Assembly (NCBI GenBank): GCA_036898135.1
Contig: CM072522.1
Span: 28,325,763-28,389,762 of the forward strand
Reading direction: 5' to 3'
From: Oncomelania hupensis
Lineage: Eukaryota; Mollusca; Gastropoda; Littorinimorpha; Pomatiopsidae
Length of the DNA stretch: 64,000 nucleotides
Position numbers and translations under genes: made by a program. Below the pieces are notes generated by a model. That model did not search any database. It worked only from the letters and a program-made list of their open reading frames with translations, and was not told where the DNA came from. Below, piece after piece: positions 51,677-62,126 of this stretch. Each line of letters opens with the position of its first letter. The stretch's first letter is position 1.

Positions 51677-53635
51677 AAGGAGAGCTATGCGCAGTTCGCG
51701 GATCGGTTGTCCACAATGCTGGATAAGTGGATTAGCCAGTCAGCCACGGCTAAGACGTATGATGGACTGACAGAACTGTTAGTATGGGAACAGCTACGGG
51801 AAACCATGACCCCCGAGCTGAGAACATTCTCAGAAGAGCAGGGCGCGGAAAGACTGGAAGATCTGGTCAAGGTCGCAGATAGGTACGTGGCCGCACACGG
51901 AGAAGCCAAGAGCTTCAGGCGAGACCTAAAGCCTAACGGGAAAGAGGCACAGAAACGAAGCCCTCACCGGGAAGAGCGCACCGCGAATAAGCCGAATAAC
52001 CCCAGACCTGGGCAAACTAAAGGACCCAACACGGAATTCGGGAAAAGAGGTCCCGCAGAACAGAAACGGTATTGTTCGTTCTGCAATAGAAACAATCACT
52101 CCACCGCAGAATGTTTCAAGTTGGCCGCACAACGTAGGAAGAGCGCGAAAGCCGGCCAGCGCAGAGTTCTAACTCAAAGCAGCGGTAACAAGCCACACAC
52201 CATCGGAGATCACCCATCGGTGACAGACACGGTCAAGGTCAACGGAAAAGAAGCGAACTGTCTGTATGACACAGGTCTATCATACGACACGATAGTCAGC
52301 GAATCTCTTGTATCGCGCGCGGACTTGACAGACAAGACAGTCGAACTACAAGGAGCAGACTTGACGAAACCGACGACTACTTGCCCAATAGCTTGGATAG
52401 AAGTAGAGAGTAGGTACGTCACAGGACGATTCCAAGCAGCTGTTTTACAGAAACCCCTGTATGATCTAGTGCTAGGTTGTACGTATGTGTTCTTAGGCAC
52501 GCCCCCCAAAACTGTAGAGATAGCTGCAGTGCAAACCAGGGCCCAAGCTAAAACCCAACCACCCCAGCCCGAGTTAGCTCCGAACCCAGGACTCGAAGAG
52601 ATCAAAACAGCACAGGAAGCGGACACCTCGATAGCGAAGTGCTTCCAGAAGCTACCCAAGGCGCACACACCTCCGCACAAGGGAGACTTCTACATGGAAG
52701 AGGGAGTTCTACATCGACAAGGAGATGGAGATCACACCCAACTAGTACTACCAGCCACCCTTCGAGCCCAAGTACTAGAATTAGGTCACAGCATGCCACT
52801 CAGCGGACACATGGGAATTGGAGCCACAGTGCAGAGAATCAGCGCACACTACTATTGGCCAGGAATCACGGAGGATGTCAAGCGCTACGTGAAATCTTGC
52901 CACCAATGTCAACGATATTCCCCGCGACATCACACCGTACCAGTTACCTTAGGACCATCGGTAGTAGTCGGCGTGCCATTCCAGCAAGTCTCAGTAGACA
53001 TAGTAGGACCACTGCCTATGACCAAGAAGCGGAACAGATTTCTACTCACACTCGTCGACGCATGTACGATGTGGTGCGAAGCAGTCCCGTTGCCAGCGAT
53101 CGACACCAAGAAGATTGCAGATGCACTCATCGCCATCTTTACCAGAGTCGGATTCCCGGACAGCATTAGAACGGATAACGGATCTCAGTTCACCGGCCGC
53201 TTGATGCAAGACGTGTTCGAGTTGATACAAGTTCATCACATTCGCACACCACCATACCACCCAGCCAGCAACGGACAAGTAGAAAGACTGAATGGAACCC
53301 TTCTCACCATACTCAGGAAAGTCGCCGACGACAATCCAGAAGCGTGGGACACCTACGTGAATGCGGCACTGTTCGCATATAGAGAAACGCCCCATGCAGC
53401 CACAGGCTACACCCCGTCAACATTGCTATTCGGCCGACCTCTAGCAGGACCACTAGAAGCCTTACGCAGAAGTTGGACGGAAGCCAAGATAGACGACACA
53501 CCCAAAGGTGCCACCAAGTACGTCGCAGACCTGCAGGAAACCCTCAAAGCAACGTGGAAGAAAGCTGGTAAAGCACTGAAGAAGGCAAGAGCCCGTCAGG
53601 CGAAGTACTACAACCGCCACGCGAAGGACCGATAA
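51677..53635 (+). CDS. gag (C-terminus)-protease-integrase part of the Gmr1-like polyprotein
   Basis: Residues 1-75: ESYAQFADRLSTMLDKW and TYDGLTELLVWEQL, then LEDLVKVADRYVAAHG, a SCAN-like capsid C-terminal fold. Zinc knuckle YCSFCNRNNHSTAECF at 52070-52117 (C-x2-C-x4-H-x4-C). Protease LYDTGLSYDTI with DTG at 52268-52276. Integrase: HHCC region (LGHSMPLSGHMG, SCHQCQRYS) and DDE core VSVDIVGPL, IRTDNGSQFTG (about 53170) and NGQVERLNGT (about 53274). The frame ends at TAA 53633, just before the integrase GPY/F module, which lies downstream. A TGA touches the gap edge at 51674. Confidence 0.9.
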   Translation, partial: KESYAQFADRLSTMLDKWISQSATAKTYDGLTELLVWEQLRETMTPELRTFSEEQGAERLEDLVKVADRYVAAHGEAKSFRRDLKPNGKEAQKRSPHREERTANKPNNPRPGQTKGPNTEFGKRGPAEQKRYCSFCNRNNHSTAECFKLAAQRRKSAKAGQRRVLTQSSGNKPHTIGDHPSVTDTVKVNGKEANCLYDTGLSYDTIVSESLVSRADLTDKTVELQGADLTKPTTTCPIAWIEVESRYVTGRFQAAVLQKPLYDLVLGCTYVFLGTPPKTVEIAAVQTRAQAKTQPPQPELAPNPGLEEIKTAQEADTSIAKCFQKLPKAHTPPHKGDFYMEEGVLHRQGDGDHTQLVLPATLRAQVLELGHSMPLSGHMGIGATVQRISAHYYWPGITEDVKRYVKSCHQCQRYSPRHHTVPVTLGPSVVVGVPFQQVSVDIVGPLPMTKKRNRFLLTLVDACTMWCEAVPLPAIDTKKIADALIAIFTRVGFPDSIRTDNGSQFTGRLMQDVFELIQVHHIRTPPYHPASNGQVERLNGTLLTILRKVADDNPEAWDTYVNAALFAYRETPHAATGYTPSTLLFGRPLAGPLEALRRSWTEAKIDDTPKGATKYVADLQETLKATWKKAGKALKKARARQAKYYNRHAKDR

Positions 53636-55408
53636 CTGCAAGTCGGCGATCAAGCGCTACTCTTACTTCCAAGTGGAACTAACAAGCTGGACATCGCTTG
53701 GAGAGGACCGTACCGGGTGACTGCCAAGAAATCCAAGACAGTCTACCAAGTAGAGGTAAACGGGAGAGCCCGATACCACCATATTAATCTCCTCAAGAAG
53801 TACACGGACCGACCAGCGACCCCCAGCACTCACAACTTGCTAGCCATCGCCATCGCGGAAGAAGGAGAAAGCACGGAGACCAATGCAGTAGAGTATCCCC
53901 TGCACTCCAAAGAAACCTACAAAGACGTGATACTCAACGGAGACCTAGCCGCTAAACAGCAACAGCAAGTACTACAGGTCATTCGACAACATCAGACTGT
54001 GCTCACAGACCGACCAGGGAGGACAGACCTCGTTGAAGTAACACTAACGGTGACCGACCCAACACCCGTCCGCCAGAAGCTCTACCCGATGCCACTGTCG
54101 CAGCAGCGAGCCATCAAGGAAGAGATAGACACTTTACTGGCAGCCGGAATAATCTCAGAGTCTACTTCACCCTACAGCGCAGGTACGGTATTGTTGCGAA
54201 AACCCAACGGAGAGCATCGACTGTGCATCGACTTCAGACTGTTGAATGCCGTAACGCAGTTCCAGCCAGAGCCACTCCCGGACCAGACAGACCTATTTGC
54301 CAAGCTACAGCGAGCGAAGTACTTCTCACGCATCGACCTCAGCAAAGGATACTATCAGATACCAGTACACCCACAAGTCCGAAAGCACCTAGCTTTTAGC
54401 ACTATGGAAGGGCACTTCGAGTTCAACGTACTTCCATTCGGACTCCACAACGCACCCAGCATCTTCAGCGCCATGATGCGGAAACTCCTGGCACCCCTGA
54501 GCAGCGAGCACCTACACTCGTTTATGGACGACATCCTCATCGCAACACCTACGTGGAAGGAACATGTCACGCTCCTACAACAACTACTCGCCCGCCTCAG
54601 AGACACGGGATTGACGGCAAGACCCACCAAATGTCAGATTGGATTCACAGAGCTAGAATTTCTGGGACACACCATCAGTCAAGGAAGCCTGCGACCGGTA
54701 GAAAAGACAGTGAAACGCCTACTCGACGCTCCTAGGCCCAAGACCAAAAAGGAAGTGCAGTCGTTTCTAGGACTCTGCGGCTTCTACCAGAAGTTCATCC
54801 CCAACTACAACAGCATCGCAGTACCACTGACAAATGGAACCCGGAAAATCGCCCCGGACAAAGTAGTTTGGACAGCCGAATGCGAGACAGCATTCCAAAC
54901 ACTCAAGGACAGAATGACATCGGCGCCAGTACTCCACCTACCCGATTTGACTCAGCCATTCGTTCTTCGCACCGACGCAAGCGACTTAGGCCTCGGAGCA
55001 GTACTGCTACAGCGCGACCCCAAGAATGCAGAGACGCTATTCCCTGTCGCCTACGCCAGCAGAAAATTGAGACCCGCCGAGACCCACTACGCCACGTCGG
55101 AGAAAGAATGCCTTGGACTAGTCTGGGCCATACAGAAGTTCCAACTATACCTGTATGGGACACTTCACAGTTCAGTTCAGGTGGACCACCAACCACTATC
55201 GTTCCTGGCAGCCTCCAAATCTTTGAACTCTCGCCTGATGCGATGGGCACTCACCCTTCAGGCATACTCATTCCAAATCGAGTACATCCCCGGCAAAGAG
55301 AACCACGGAGCCGACTACCTCAGTCGCCATCTCGTGGAGGACACAGCAGCTGTCGCCCACCCAACACAACTAAGGGCCACAGCACCAGAATTCGTCCCCG
55401 CCCAGTAA
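53636..55408 (+). CDS. Integrase end-reverse transcriptase-RNase H part of the Gmr1-like polyprotein
   Basis: In the same frame as the preceding part. It opens with the integrase C-terminal GPY/F module (DIAWRGPYRV near 53690-53718; NLLKKYTDRP). After a linker comes the RT (LYPMPLSQQRAIKEEIDTLL, KPNGEHRLCIDFRLLNAV, YFSRIDLSKGYYQIPV, FMDDILIATP with the DD pair at 54527-54532, LEFLGHTIS). Then RNase H (LRTDASDLGLGAVLLQRD, YATSEKECLGLVWAIQKF, VQVDHQPLSFL, GADYLSR). The first internal Met at 53717 is unlikely to be a real start. The single stop upstream may be a mutation, or a readthrough site; I favour mutation. Confidence 0.9.
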   Translation: MQVGDQALLLLPSGTNKLDIAWRGPYRVTAKKSKTVYQVEVNGRARYHHINLLKKYTDRPATPSTHNLLAIAIAEEGESTETNAVEYPLHSKETYKDVILNGDLAAKQQQQVLQVIRQHQTVLTDRPGRTDLVEVTLTVTDPTPVRQKLYPMPLSQQRAIKEEIDTLLAAGIISESTSPYSAGTVLLRKPNGEHRLCIDFRLLNAVTQFQPEPLPDQTDLFAKLQRAKYFSRIDLSKGYYQIPVHPQVRKHLAFSTMEGHFEFNVLPFGLHNAPSIFSAMMRKLLAPLSSEHLHSFMDDILIATPTWKEHVTLLQQLLARLRDTGLTARPTKCQIGFTELEFLGHTISQGSLRPVEKTVKRLLDAPRPKTKKEVQSFLGLCGFYQKFIPNYNSIAVPLTNGTRKIAPDKVVWTAECETAFQTLKDRMTSAPVLHLPDLTQPFVLRTDASDLGLGAVLLQRDPKNAETLFPVAYASRKLRPAETHYATSEKECLGLVWAIQKFQLYLYGTLHSSVQVDHQPLSFLAASKSLNSRLMRWALTLQAYSFQIEYIPGKENHGADYLSRHLVEDTAAVAHPTQLRATAPEFVPAQ

Positions 55409-56221
55409 AACCCCGTCACTAGTGTCCATAGCTACCTGGCATAGCATTGCAGTACAGGTAGAGCAACTTAACTAGTTTGTAAATAGGACCCTAGGATGGC
55501 GCAGTGTTAAACTAGGCCCTGTAGTAGAAAACGGTCGAATCCAGTAGTCATCGCCTTTTTTCAGTTGAGGGAGCCTGTCGCAAGAGGACCAGTTTTACTC
55601 TGCTTATTTTAATATTTAGTTTGGTTAGTATATGTAATATTAGAATTTATTGTTAAACAGCAGCAGACGATGGAAGTAATCAAGCGTAGCAATAGCATAC
55701 TGCCGATTACACATAGTGGTAGTTGACGCTGGCTCAGGCAATGACATCATCGTAATTTTGTTAGGCAAGTATATTATCCGCCAATGAGATCACAGCTTAG
55801 AAGAGACCCAACCAGGTCTGACTACTTCGAATGTAGAGCAGAACCGGCAGTCGTGTTGAAACCGCGGAGCAGTTAAGAGCTACATTGCTACACAGGAGCA
55901 ATAGTTCTCTCCAGAAAAGACTAGGACGCAGTACTTGTGAAAATCCGAATTCATTCAAGTAGCCACTGCCTGATATTGTCACGAAGGTAAATGAACATAC
56001 TTCTGTTTCATCGTGATGTATTATATTATTGTTGAATTATGTTTGTCGAATTTGATATGCATAGAATTGAATTGTTAGCCCGAGTTTGCCTGACACGTGG
56101 CGTAGCTGACCACGAGGCAAAAGATGACCGGCGGACGCCATCTTGGAATTATGTACGGAACCACGGTTGTTTAACTTATATGTATGCTTACAGACCAGTG
56201 GCTGTACAAATCTGCCGTGAT
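55409..56221. other. Region downstream of the gypsy RNase H; candidate 3' LTR
   Basis: A non-coding tail, then GAGGGAG CC TGTCGCAAGAGG (55567-55587) as a possible polypurine tract and LTR start. An AT-rich part follows (TTATTTTAATATTTAG). I cannot define the LTR end. Confidence 0.35.
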
Positions 56222-56505
56222 TTGACAAAACCGAGTAAGTCCACCTAAGGTCGAAAATGAGTTTTTTGCGCCATCAAACTTGCAAGAGAATGACGCATCT
56301 TACCTGTAAAAATCAAATCCGAACTATGTTTAGATTTGGAGATATCATAGAGTAAGTACTTGTTAAAAAAAATTTAAGTGGGGGAATAAACTGATAAAAC
56401 CAAGCAAGTCCCCTGCGATTTTGCTTCGGCGATCCTCTGGCTGATGCTCGAGTTCGCATGATGACGTCATTTTCTACAATAATCTGACAAAGAAAAGTAA
56501 GTCCT
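56222..56505 (+). repeat. Dispersed motif TGACAAAACCAAGCAAGTCC, left group
   Basis: Three variants: 56222-56242 (TTGACAAAACCGAGTAAGTC), 56391-56411 (CTGATAAAACCAAGCAAGTC) and 56484-56504 (CTGACAAAGAAAAGTAAGTC). The same motif, in both orientations, occurs six times at 60405-60805 beyond the inserted RTE copy. Confidence 0.7.
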
Positions 56506-56744
56506 CCCGACCAATGAGAAAGTGCCTTAAGATGAAGTGGACCAGTGAGAATCCATGTTATTGCTGCTGTGCAATATTATTTTCCTGTTAAAATGATGAC
56601 GAATTTTCGGTCAGCAAAGGACGTGTTCGGCTTTTTGAAAAAGATTTTTCTACATGTACTTTCCTGCCCACCATGAAGGATCCTGTAGATCTTCCGCCTA
56701 CGCGGCACTTCCACGAGGTGTGGAAACAAACAAACTATCCTATC

Positions 56745-57788
56745 CTATCCTGTCCCGTAACCCTGAGGTCGTAGGGGCACCACAGATGATCGTTTAGCCA
56801 GCATACTCCATCTCTCTCTGTCCTCAGCAGCCCTGATGGCTTCGCTCAGTTTCAAACCAGTCCATTCTCGAATGTTGTCCTCCCACCTCTTTTTCGGTCT
56901 CCCTCTTCTTCTACCTCCTTGCACTGTGCCTTGCAGAATAGTCTTTGCAAGGCCTGATGATCTGGTGACGTGGCCATACCATCGGAGTTTCCGTTTCTTC
57001 ACCACTGTGAGCAGGTCATCGTGTTGTCCAATGGCTTGTGTGATGATCTGTCGGACTACGTCGTTGGTGATGTGTTGGGTATAGGAAATGCCCCGCTAGT
57101 CTTCTGTAGCACCTCATCTCCATGCTTTGTATTCTTCGTTGTAGATCTGCTGTGAGGGTTCATGCTTCGCAAGCATATAGGAAGATGGAGATGACAAGGG
57201 AGCGCAGCAGTCTTACTTTGGAACGTAGAATGATGGTCCTGTCTTTCCAAATGGCTTCAACCTTGTCAGGGCAGCAGTTGTTTGTGCGATCCTGGAGAGG
57301 ACTTCCTGTCGGGACCCATTGTCTGATGCAATGGCTCCTAAATATTTGAAGCTATGCACAGTGTTGAGGGATTGGCCTTGGACTTTGATGTCCGTGTTGA
57401 TGCCATTGGTGTTGTTGGTCATCATTTCGGTCTTCTCTGCACTTATTTCCATTCCACAAGCTTTGGAGGTGGTGTCAAGCCTCTGTACCAGCTGTTCAAG
57501 TTCTTGTTCCTCTCCAGCCAATCCATCAATGTCATTCGCAAAACGAAGATTGGAGATTGCTCTACCCCCTATGCTGACTGTGCCTTCGTGATCTGCAAGA
57601 TCATCTGACATGATGCGCTCTAGGAAGATGTTGAAGAGTGTTGGAGAGGGTTGGCATCCTTGACGCACACCGATTGTTGTTCTGAACCAGTTCCCGATGG
57701 CGCTGTTGTGGAGGACTGCACTGGTAGCCTTGTCATACAGGTTTTTGATTACTTCAATAATTTTAGGTCTGATGTTGTACGCTTTCAA
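56745..57788 (-). pseudogene. RTE-like RT palm and C-terminal domain, copy G
   Basis: 57788-57213 encodes MKAYNIRPKIIEVIKNLYD, RTTIGVRQGCQPSPTLFN, LRFANDIDG (first Asp of the catalytic box replaced by Asn, so inactive) and MEISAEKTEMM. After a frame change, 57005-56745 encodes RWYGHVTRSSGLAKTILQ and GRPKKRWEDNIREW to the end of the ORF. The pieces align with residues about 635-983 of the intact ORF at 27746. Confidence 0.85.
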
Positions 57789-58772
57789 TGTTGCCCATAG
57801 AGCTGCATGCCGACTCGGTCAAACGTTTTCTTGAAGTCTATGAACACATGATATAGATGTTGTTGGTGCTGTAGGTATTTCTCACAGATTATTCTGAGGT
57901 TGAAAATCTGTTCAGTGGTACTTCGCCCTGCCCTGAATCCTGCTTCTTCTTCAGCTATGATTTGTTCAGCTTGGGGTTTCAACCTGTTGAGTAATATTTT
58001 CAGGAGGACCTTGCTGGGATGGATAATGAGGCTGACGGTGCGATAATTTTCACACTTCTGAAGGTTACCTTTTTTAAGAAGAGTGATGACAAGCGACTGG
58101 GCCCATGGTATATAGGCCACTCTCCACTCTGCCAGATCTTGTTACAGATAATGGTGAGGGCATCAATCATCGCTTCTCCTCCTGCGTGTAGCAGTTCCGC
58201 GGGTATGTTGTCTACTCCCGCTGACTTCACTTTCTTTAGCGATTGCACTGCTGCCTCAACTTCTTCCCGGAGAATTTGGAGGATTTCTTCTTTTTCTCTG
58301 TTCTCGGGACATGCTAGAACTGATGGGTCTCCATTTGGTGTATGGTTGTAAAGGTCAGAGCAGTACTCTGTCCATCTGTAAGGCATATGCCAGACTTGCT
58401 TTGGATCGTGGAGACTTTAAGCTGTTTGACACTTGTCAGCCGCTTTACAGTCTGGTAGGCCTTCTTGCTGTTGTTCTTCTTCAGACTGTTCTCTATTTCC
58501 TGGCATTGATCTTCTATCCAATTCTCCTTTGCTGTGCGCATGCCTTTTCGGATGTCATTGTTGATTTTTCGGTAGATATCAGCTCCCTGTGAAGTGTTCT
58601 TTTTCTTTCTTTTTTTAATCTCTCTTCGTTTATCACACAGATCCAAAAGTTCAGGTGTGATCCACGGCTTCTTCTTTGGTCGGTGCTTGCCAAGGATCTC
58701 AGTGGCGGCATCTGTCACAGCTGAGTTGAAGGTGGTGGTCATGGTGTTGACATCTACTTCACCAGCCCCCAA
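57785..58772 (-). pseudogene. RTE-like linker and RT fingers, copy G
   Basis: 58772-58314 encodes the linker (NTMTTTFNSAVTDAATEI, GKHRPKKKPWITPELLDL) and includes the segment after KKAYQT (VKRLTSVKQLKVSTIQSK) that copy D lacks. 58386-58000 gives RWTEYCSDLYNHTPNGDP and SAGVDNIPAELLHAGGEAM. 58120-57785 gives QSLVITLLKKGNLQ, AGFRAGRSTTEQIFNL and FIDFKKTFDRVG. At least two frameshifts. Confidence 0.85.
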
Positions 58773-58858
58773 AATGAGCAGTGGTGCAAATTTCCCTTCA
58801 ATTGTGGCCTAAAATAGTTCTGCCACCTCCGGGTCTTGTAGTTTGTCCAGGTCTAACT

Positions 58859-59990
58859 TCAGTCTAGTGCAGTATTTACTCTCTTCAAGTGGAGCCGGAA
58901 AGACATCATCAAGAGATCGTGGTCACTTCCGATGTCTGCTCCTGGAAAAGTGCGTGTCCTGCCAATGTTGATGCTTGATCTGAAGCGTTTCTTGACCATG
59001 ATGTAGTCTATTTGGTTGTGATGCTCCCCCATCTCCCCCGGGACTGTGCCATGTCCATCGTCTGGAGTTTTTGTGGAGACCAAGCGTGTTTGCCAGTACC
59101 AGATTGTTGTATCTGGCAAACTCCAAGAATCTCAGACCCCTGTCATTTGCTTCGTTGTTGCAGTGGGGTCCACTTGTGTCTTACCAGTTGTGGTGCGCAT
59201 CTTGGCCAACCTTGGCATTCCAGTCGCCTTGCACTATGACTATGTCCTTCTTCGGCACTTGGTCAAGGACCGCCTGTAGATTTTCATAAAAATCCTCCAC
59301 TTCGCTGTCGTCATAGTCTGATGTTGGGGCATAGGTCTGGATGATGGTGATGTTGAAAGGGGCTGCTCTCAGGCGGATGGTAATGTGTCTACTGGAGACT
59401 GGGCGGCAACCCATGACAGTGGCTAGAATGTTCTTGTGGACCAAGAATCCAACGCCGTGTTCGTGCCTGTCATCTCTACCGCTGAAATAGAGCTTGTGGC
59501 CTTTGTCTGTCGTTGTTTCACCGAGGCCTTTCCAGCGCAGTTCGCTAATGCCTAGAACGTTCCATCGATAGCGGTCCAACTCGTGGGCCAGTTCTTCTAA
59601 TTTTCCTTCCACAGTTAGGGTCCTGACATTCCAGGTTCCTATGACGATGTTGTTTCTCGTGCGGATCTTGCTAAATTGTCCATCAGTAGCATACTTAACA
59701 CCTCCGTCCTGGTGGCCAACGGAAGGCGCGGTCCTTGAGCCGGGCGACGACCTATCCAGTATGGAATGAGTGGATAGTGTCATCATGCATGCAGTGTGTC
59801 TTGGGCAAAAAAGGACCTGGCGGTGCCCAATCCTCTCCAGGCTGTTGGGCACAGCCGAAATCCACGAATACAGTGTGGCTCGCCTTGGCCCCGAGCACGT
59901 GGTCGTTGAACCTGTAGCAACGTGAGGTTCCTCGCCCTGGCCGGTGACTTCTGTGTAGAAGACTTTAGCCCAGTGATGCCGTGCTAACAT
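58859..59990 (-). pseudogene. RTE-like ORF start and endonuclease, copy G
   Basis: 59990-59181 encodes a longer N-terminus than copy D (MLARHHWAKVFYTEVTG, then a leader of about 65 residues) and the endonuclease (IGTWNVRTLTVEGKLEEL, ISELRWKGLGETT, QGDWNAKVGQDAHHNW). A shift near 59180 leads to 59119-58859 with YWQTRLVSTKTPDDG and GSDHDLLMMSF. This copy shows that the complete ORF should start about 70 codons upstream of the frame seen at 27746. Confidence 0.85.
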
Positions 59991-60069
59991 TACCCTTGTT
60001 CGTCGCCTCTTACGACATGCCGGGAAACGGTGGGCCTATTCTATTCAGTACCCGAACCCACAAACAAAC

Positions 60070-60404
60070 AGCAACAAATATATTACAGACACACAACAAG
60101 GGCAACAAAATACAAGACATACACGTGGTGTAAAGGCTAGAAGATCGCTACAATAGGAAACTGAAAGGAAAATAGTTTTGTATTTTTAAAATTAAATTGG
60201 CTGCATCTAATATTATTTTGAAGGGAGAGCCAAAAAACCCATGACTCCTGCATACCAACCCAGGAATATTAAGTGAAGAATGGCTAAAAACAATAAACAG
60301 GCACACATATACACTCACTGTAACTGCCGCACCCACATCTTACAAAACCCAACTTATGTGACTCATCTCGTCAGACTTTTTAACAAAGAAACGAAACGGC
60401 CTAT
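60070..60404. other. No recognisable gene
   Basis: Continuation of the sequence interrupted by RTE copy G, AT-rich. Nothing identified before the motif group at 60405. Confidence 0.3.
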
Positions 60405-60805
60405 GGGACTTACTTGGTTTGGTGAATTTTGAAAACAAGGATTTACTTAATAATAAACTGACAAAACCAAGCGGATTTGACTTACTTGGTTTTGTGAATT
60501 TTTTTAACAAGGATTTAATTCAATAATAAACTGACAAAACCAAACGGGTGACTTGCTTGGTTTTGTCATGTTCTCAACAAAGATCTATCTCAAGAATAAT
60601 CTGACAAAACAAAGCAAGTCCACAAATAGTCTTAAAACATCAAATCTATCACACATTTCTTTAACATTCAAGGTATACACTCTTAAATCGAGGAATTGCA
60701 TTATATTATGCCCTTAAACTTCCAGAAACGATCGCGTAATATAGCGCAACACAAAACGTCGATTTTCTCGAAAGTAGGTTTTGTGGACTTGCTCGGTTTT
60801 GTCAG
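60405..60805. repeat. Motif TGACAAAACCAAGCAAGTCC, right group with hairpins
   Basis: Occurrences at about 60407 (inverted), 60458, 60479 (inverted), 60531, 60549 (inverted), 60601 and 60784 (inverted). At 60532-60568 TGACAAAACCAA and TTGGTTTTGTCA form a perfect 12-bp inverted repeat around a short loop. Between 60405 and 60620 the motif pairs recur in units of about 70 bp that also share ACAAGGATTTA and AATAATAAACTGAC. Confidence 0.75.
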
Positions 60806-61696
60806 TTCACGGCAGAAATGAATGTGTATAATATTATTAATTCTTGATGTGTATAAGTAGCCATGTTTTATAGTTATGGATGTATAGGAAATTAGAGTGG
60901 AGATTCCTGTGGACCACGGACTCAGCAGAATGTTCGTCGCTTATATATGTAGATGTGGAGCTAATCACTGAGGGCTATTACGACCTTCAGTGAGACGCTC
61001 TGCACACACCTATCATTCAAGGTTGTGCAGAATTTCGTCTCATCTGTTACAGACGAACAGGCGTTCTGTAGTGCGCCCAACACAGCATCAGACGAAACCA
61101 CGTCGACGCATTTGTTGGCTGCAGCGGTATCCCCAGCATCGTGCGAGGAAAGCCAACCAGTCTACCCACAGGGAAGAAACAAGAAAACGACAACACAGAT
61201 TGTCAGGAAACCGACCACAGCACAGCACGCCAGACTGACATATAAGTCTATAAACGTGTGTGCACAAAAACCTGAGAGCTACAGGACCACAGTAGTCCAC
61301 TTCTCATGAACTATAACATCCAGTGCCCAAGGATGAACTATTAGCTGCATAGACTATCAGCGATCGAATTATTCACAGTGACTATTTAACGTTTAAGGTA
61401 GATTAGTACTTAGAAAATCTTGTATAGAGGAGAAGAAATAAATGTGTGATGTTTAACTGTTATCAAGTGGCTGGACGACATATGATTCATAGCCGTGTGA
61501 AAGCTAGTGTGACAGTAATCTTTTACCATTTTTCTATCTATCTCTATAACCCAGCCTTAACACAGACCGAGCTAAATAAATAAATTTATTAAAGTAATCC
61601 ACAGGGTGACTCACTAGCGGTTCCCATCGGATAAAGCGTGAGGTTTAAATCATTCCATTGTGCAGAGCCCAGCAACCCATAAAACCCACGTGACAA
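60806..61696. other. No recognisable gene
   Basis: A moderately GC-balanced stretch (60900-61310) with an open 94-codon frame at 61025-61309, without recognised domains. AATAAATG occurs at about 61436. It could be part of the same unidentified element as the motif groups. Confidence 0.3.
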
Positions 61697-62126
61697 TCCA
61701 CCAGCCAGTCACTTTACAATAAAGACATCCCACGCAGGGGACGGCTGAGGCTTCACCCCAACTTATCGAACCCCCGTTTACAAAAACAAAATATAATACA
61801 AACATCATTTTAAATTATCAACAAAACACATACATATACAATGCCTACATTGCTAAATAATAACATCATAGGAAGCCCTAGTGACCACCTGCCAATATTC
61901 CCAAGCTGATCCAACAGACCTCATACACAAACAAGGAGTCTTGTCCCGGAAGAGTTTTCAAGAAAACTGGTCTAGCGAAGAAGACGATAGTATAGCAGAT
62001 TGATAGAACAGTACAGGAATGAGAAAGAGCAAATGAGAAAGACAGCGACAGTGGGAATTTAAAGCATTAAATTTCCAGAAAGTGGGGATACTATTTATAC
62101 TGAAACCCCCTGCACCCCAACGGGGG
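61697..62126 (-). mobile_element. Rpt-A, copy 4 (3' truncated)
   Basis: The minus strand starts near 62126 (GGGGTGCAGGGGGTTTCAGT, ATAAATAGTATCCCCACTTT) and runs to CCCCTGCGTGGGATGTCTTT and GTGACTGGCTGGTGGATTGT, where it stops about 115 bp short of the other copies' 3' end. It is very similar to copy 1. At 62127 it abuts an RTE tail. Confidence 0.75.

Larger units (their letters stand above)
51677..55410 (+). mobile_element. Ty3/gypsy LTR retrotransposon, Gmr1-like, 5' end missing
   Basis: One reading frame (51677-55408) with a single TAA at 53633-53635 encodes, in order, capsid C-terminal domain, zinc knuckle, protease, integrase, RT and RNase H. Integrase before RT is the copia order, yet every domain is gypsy-type. 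That combination defines Gmr1-like elements. Downstream, GAGGGAG (55567-55573) followed by TGTCGC at 55576 is a candidate polypurine tract and 3' LTR start. The LTRs could not be confirmed because the 5' side falls in the gap. Confidence 0.85.
56736..60059 (-). mobile_element. Full-length RTE-like LINE copy G, minus strand, with 10-bp target duplication
   Basis: Flanked by ACAAACAAAC at 56726-56735 and 60060-60069. On the minus strand it starts with GGGTTCGGGTACTGAATAGA and CGGCATGTCGTAAGAGGCGA, and ends in an (AGGAT)n tail (ATCCTATCCT at 56736-56750). At 3,324 bp it defines the full-length element. The coding region has several frameshifts. Confidence 0.9.

Noticed and set aside
53633..53635. 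In-frame TAA as a programmed readthrough signal in the gypsy pol
   Set aside because: It falls inside the integrase, just before its GPY/F module, not at a gag-pol border, and I see no downstream structure. A simple nonsense mutation is more likely.
55977..61695. A 7-bp inverted pair TGTCACG ... CGTGACA as ends of a gypsy LTR
   Set aside because: It has the look of LTR ends, but no polypurine tract precedes 55977, the implied LTR would be about 2.4 kb, and no second LTR is available to compare. Short matches of this size occur by chance.
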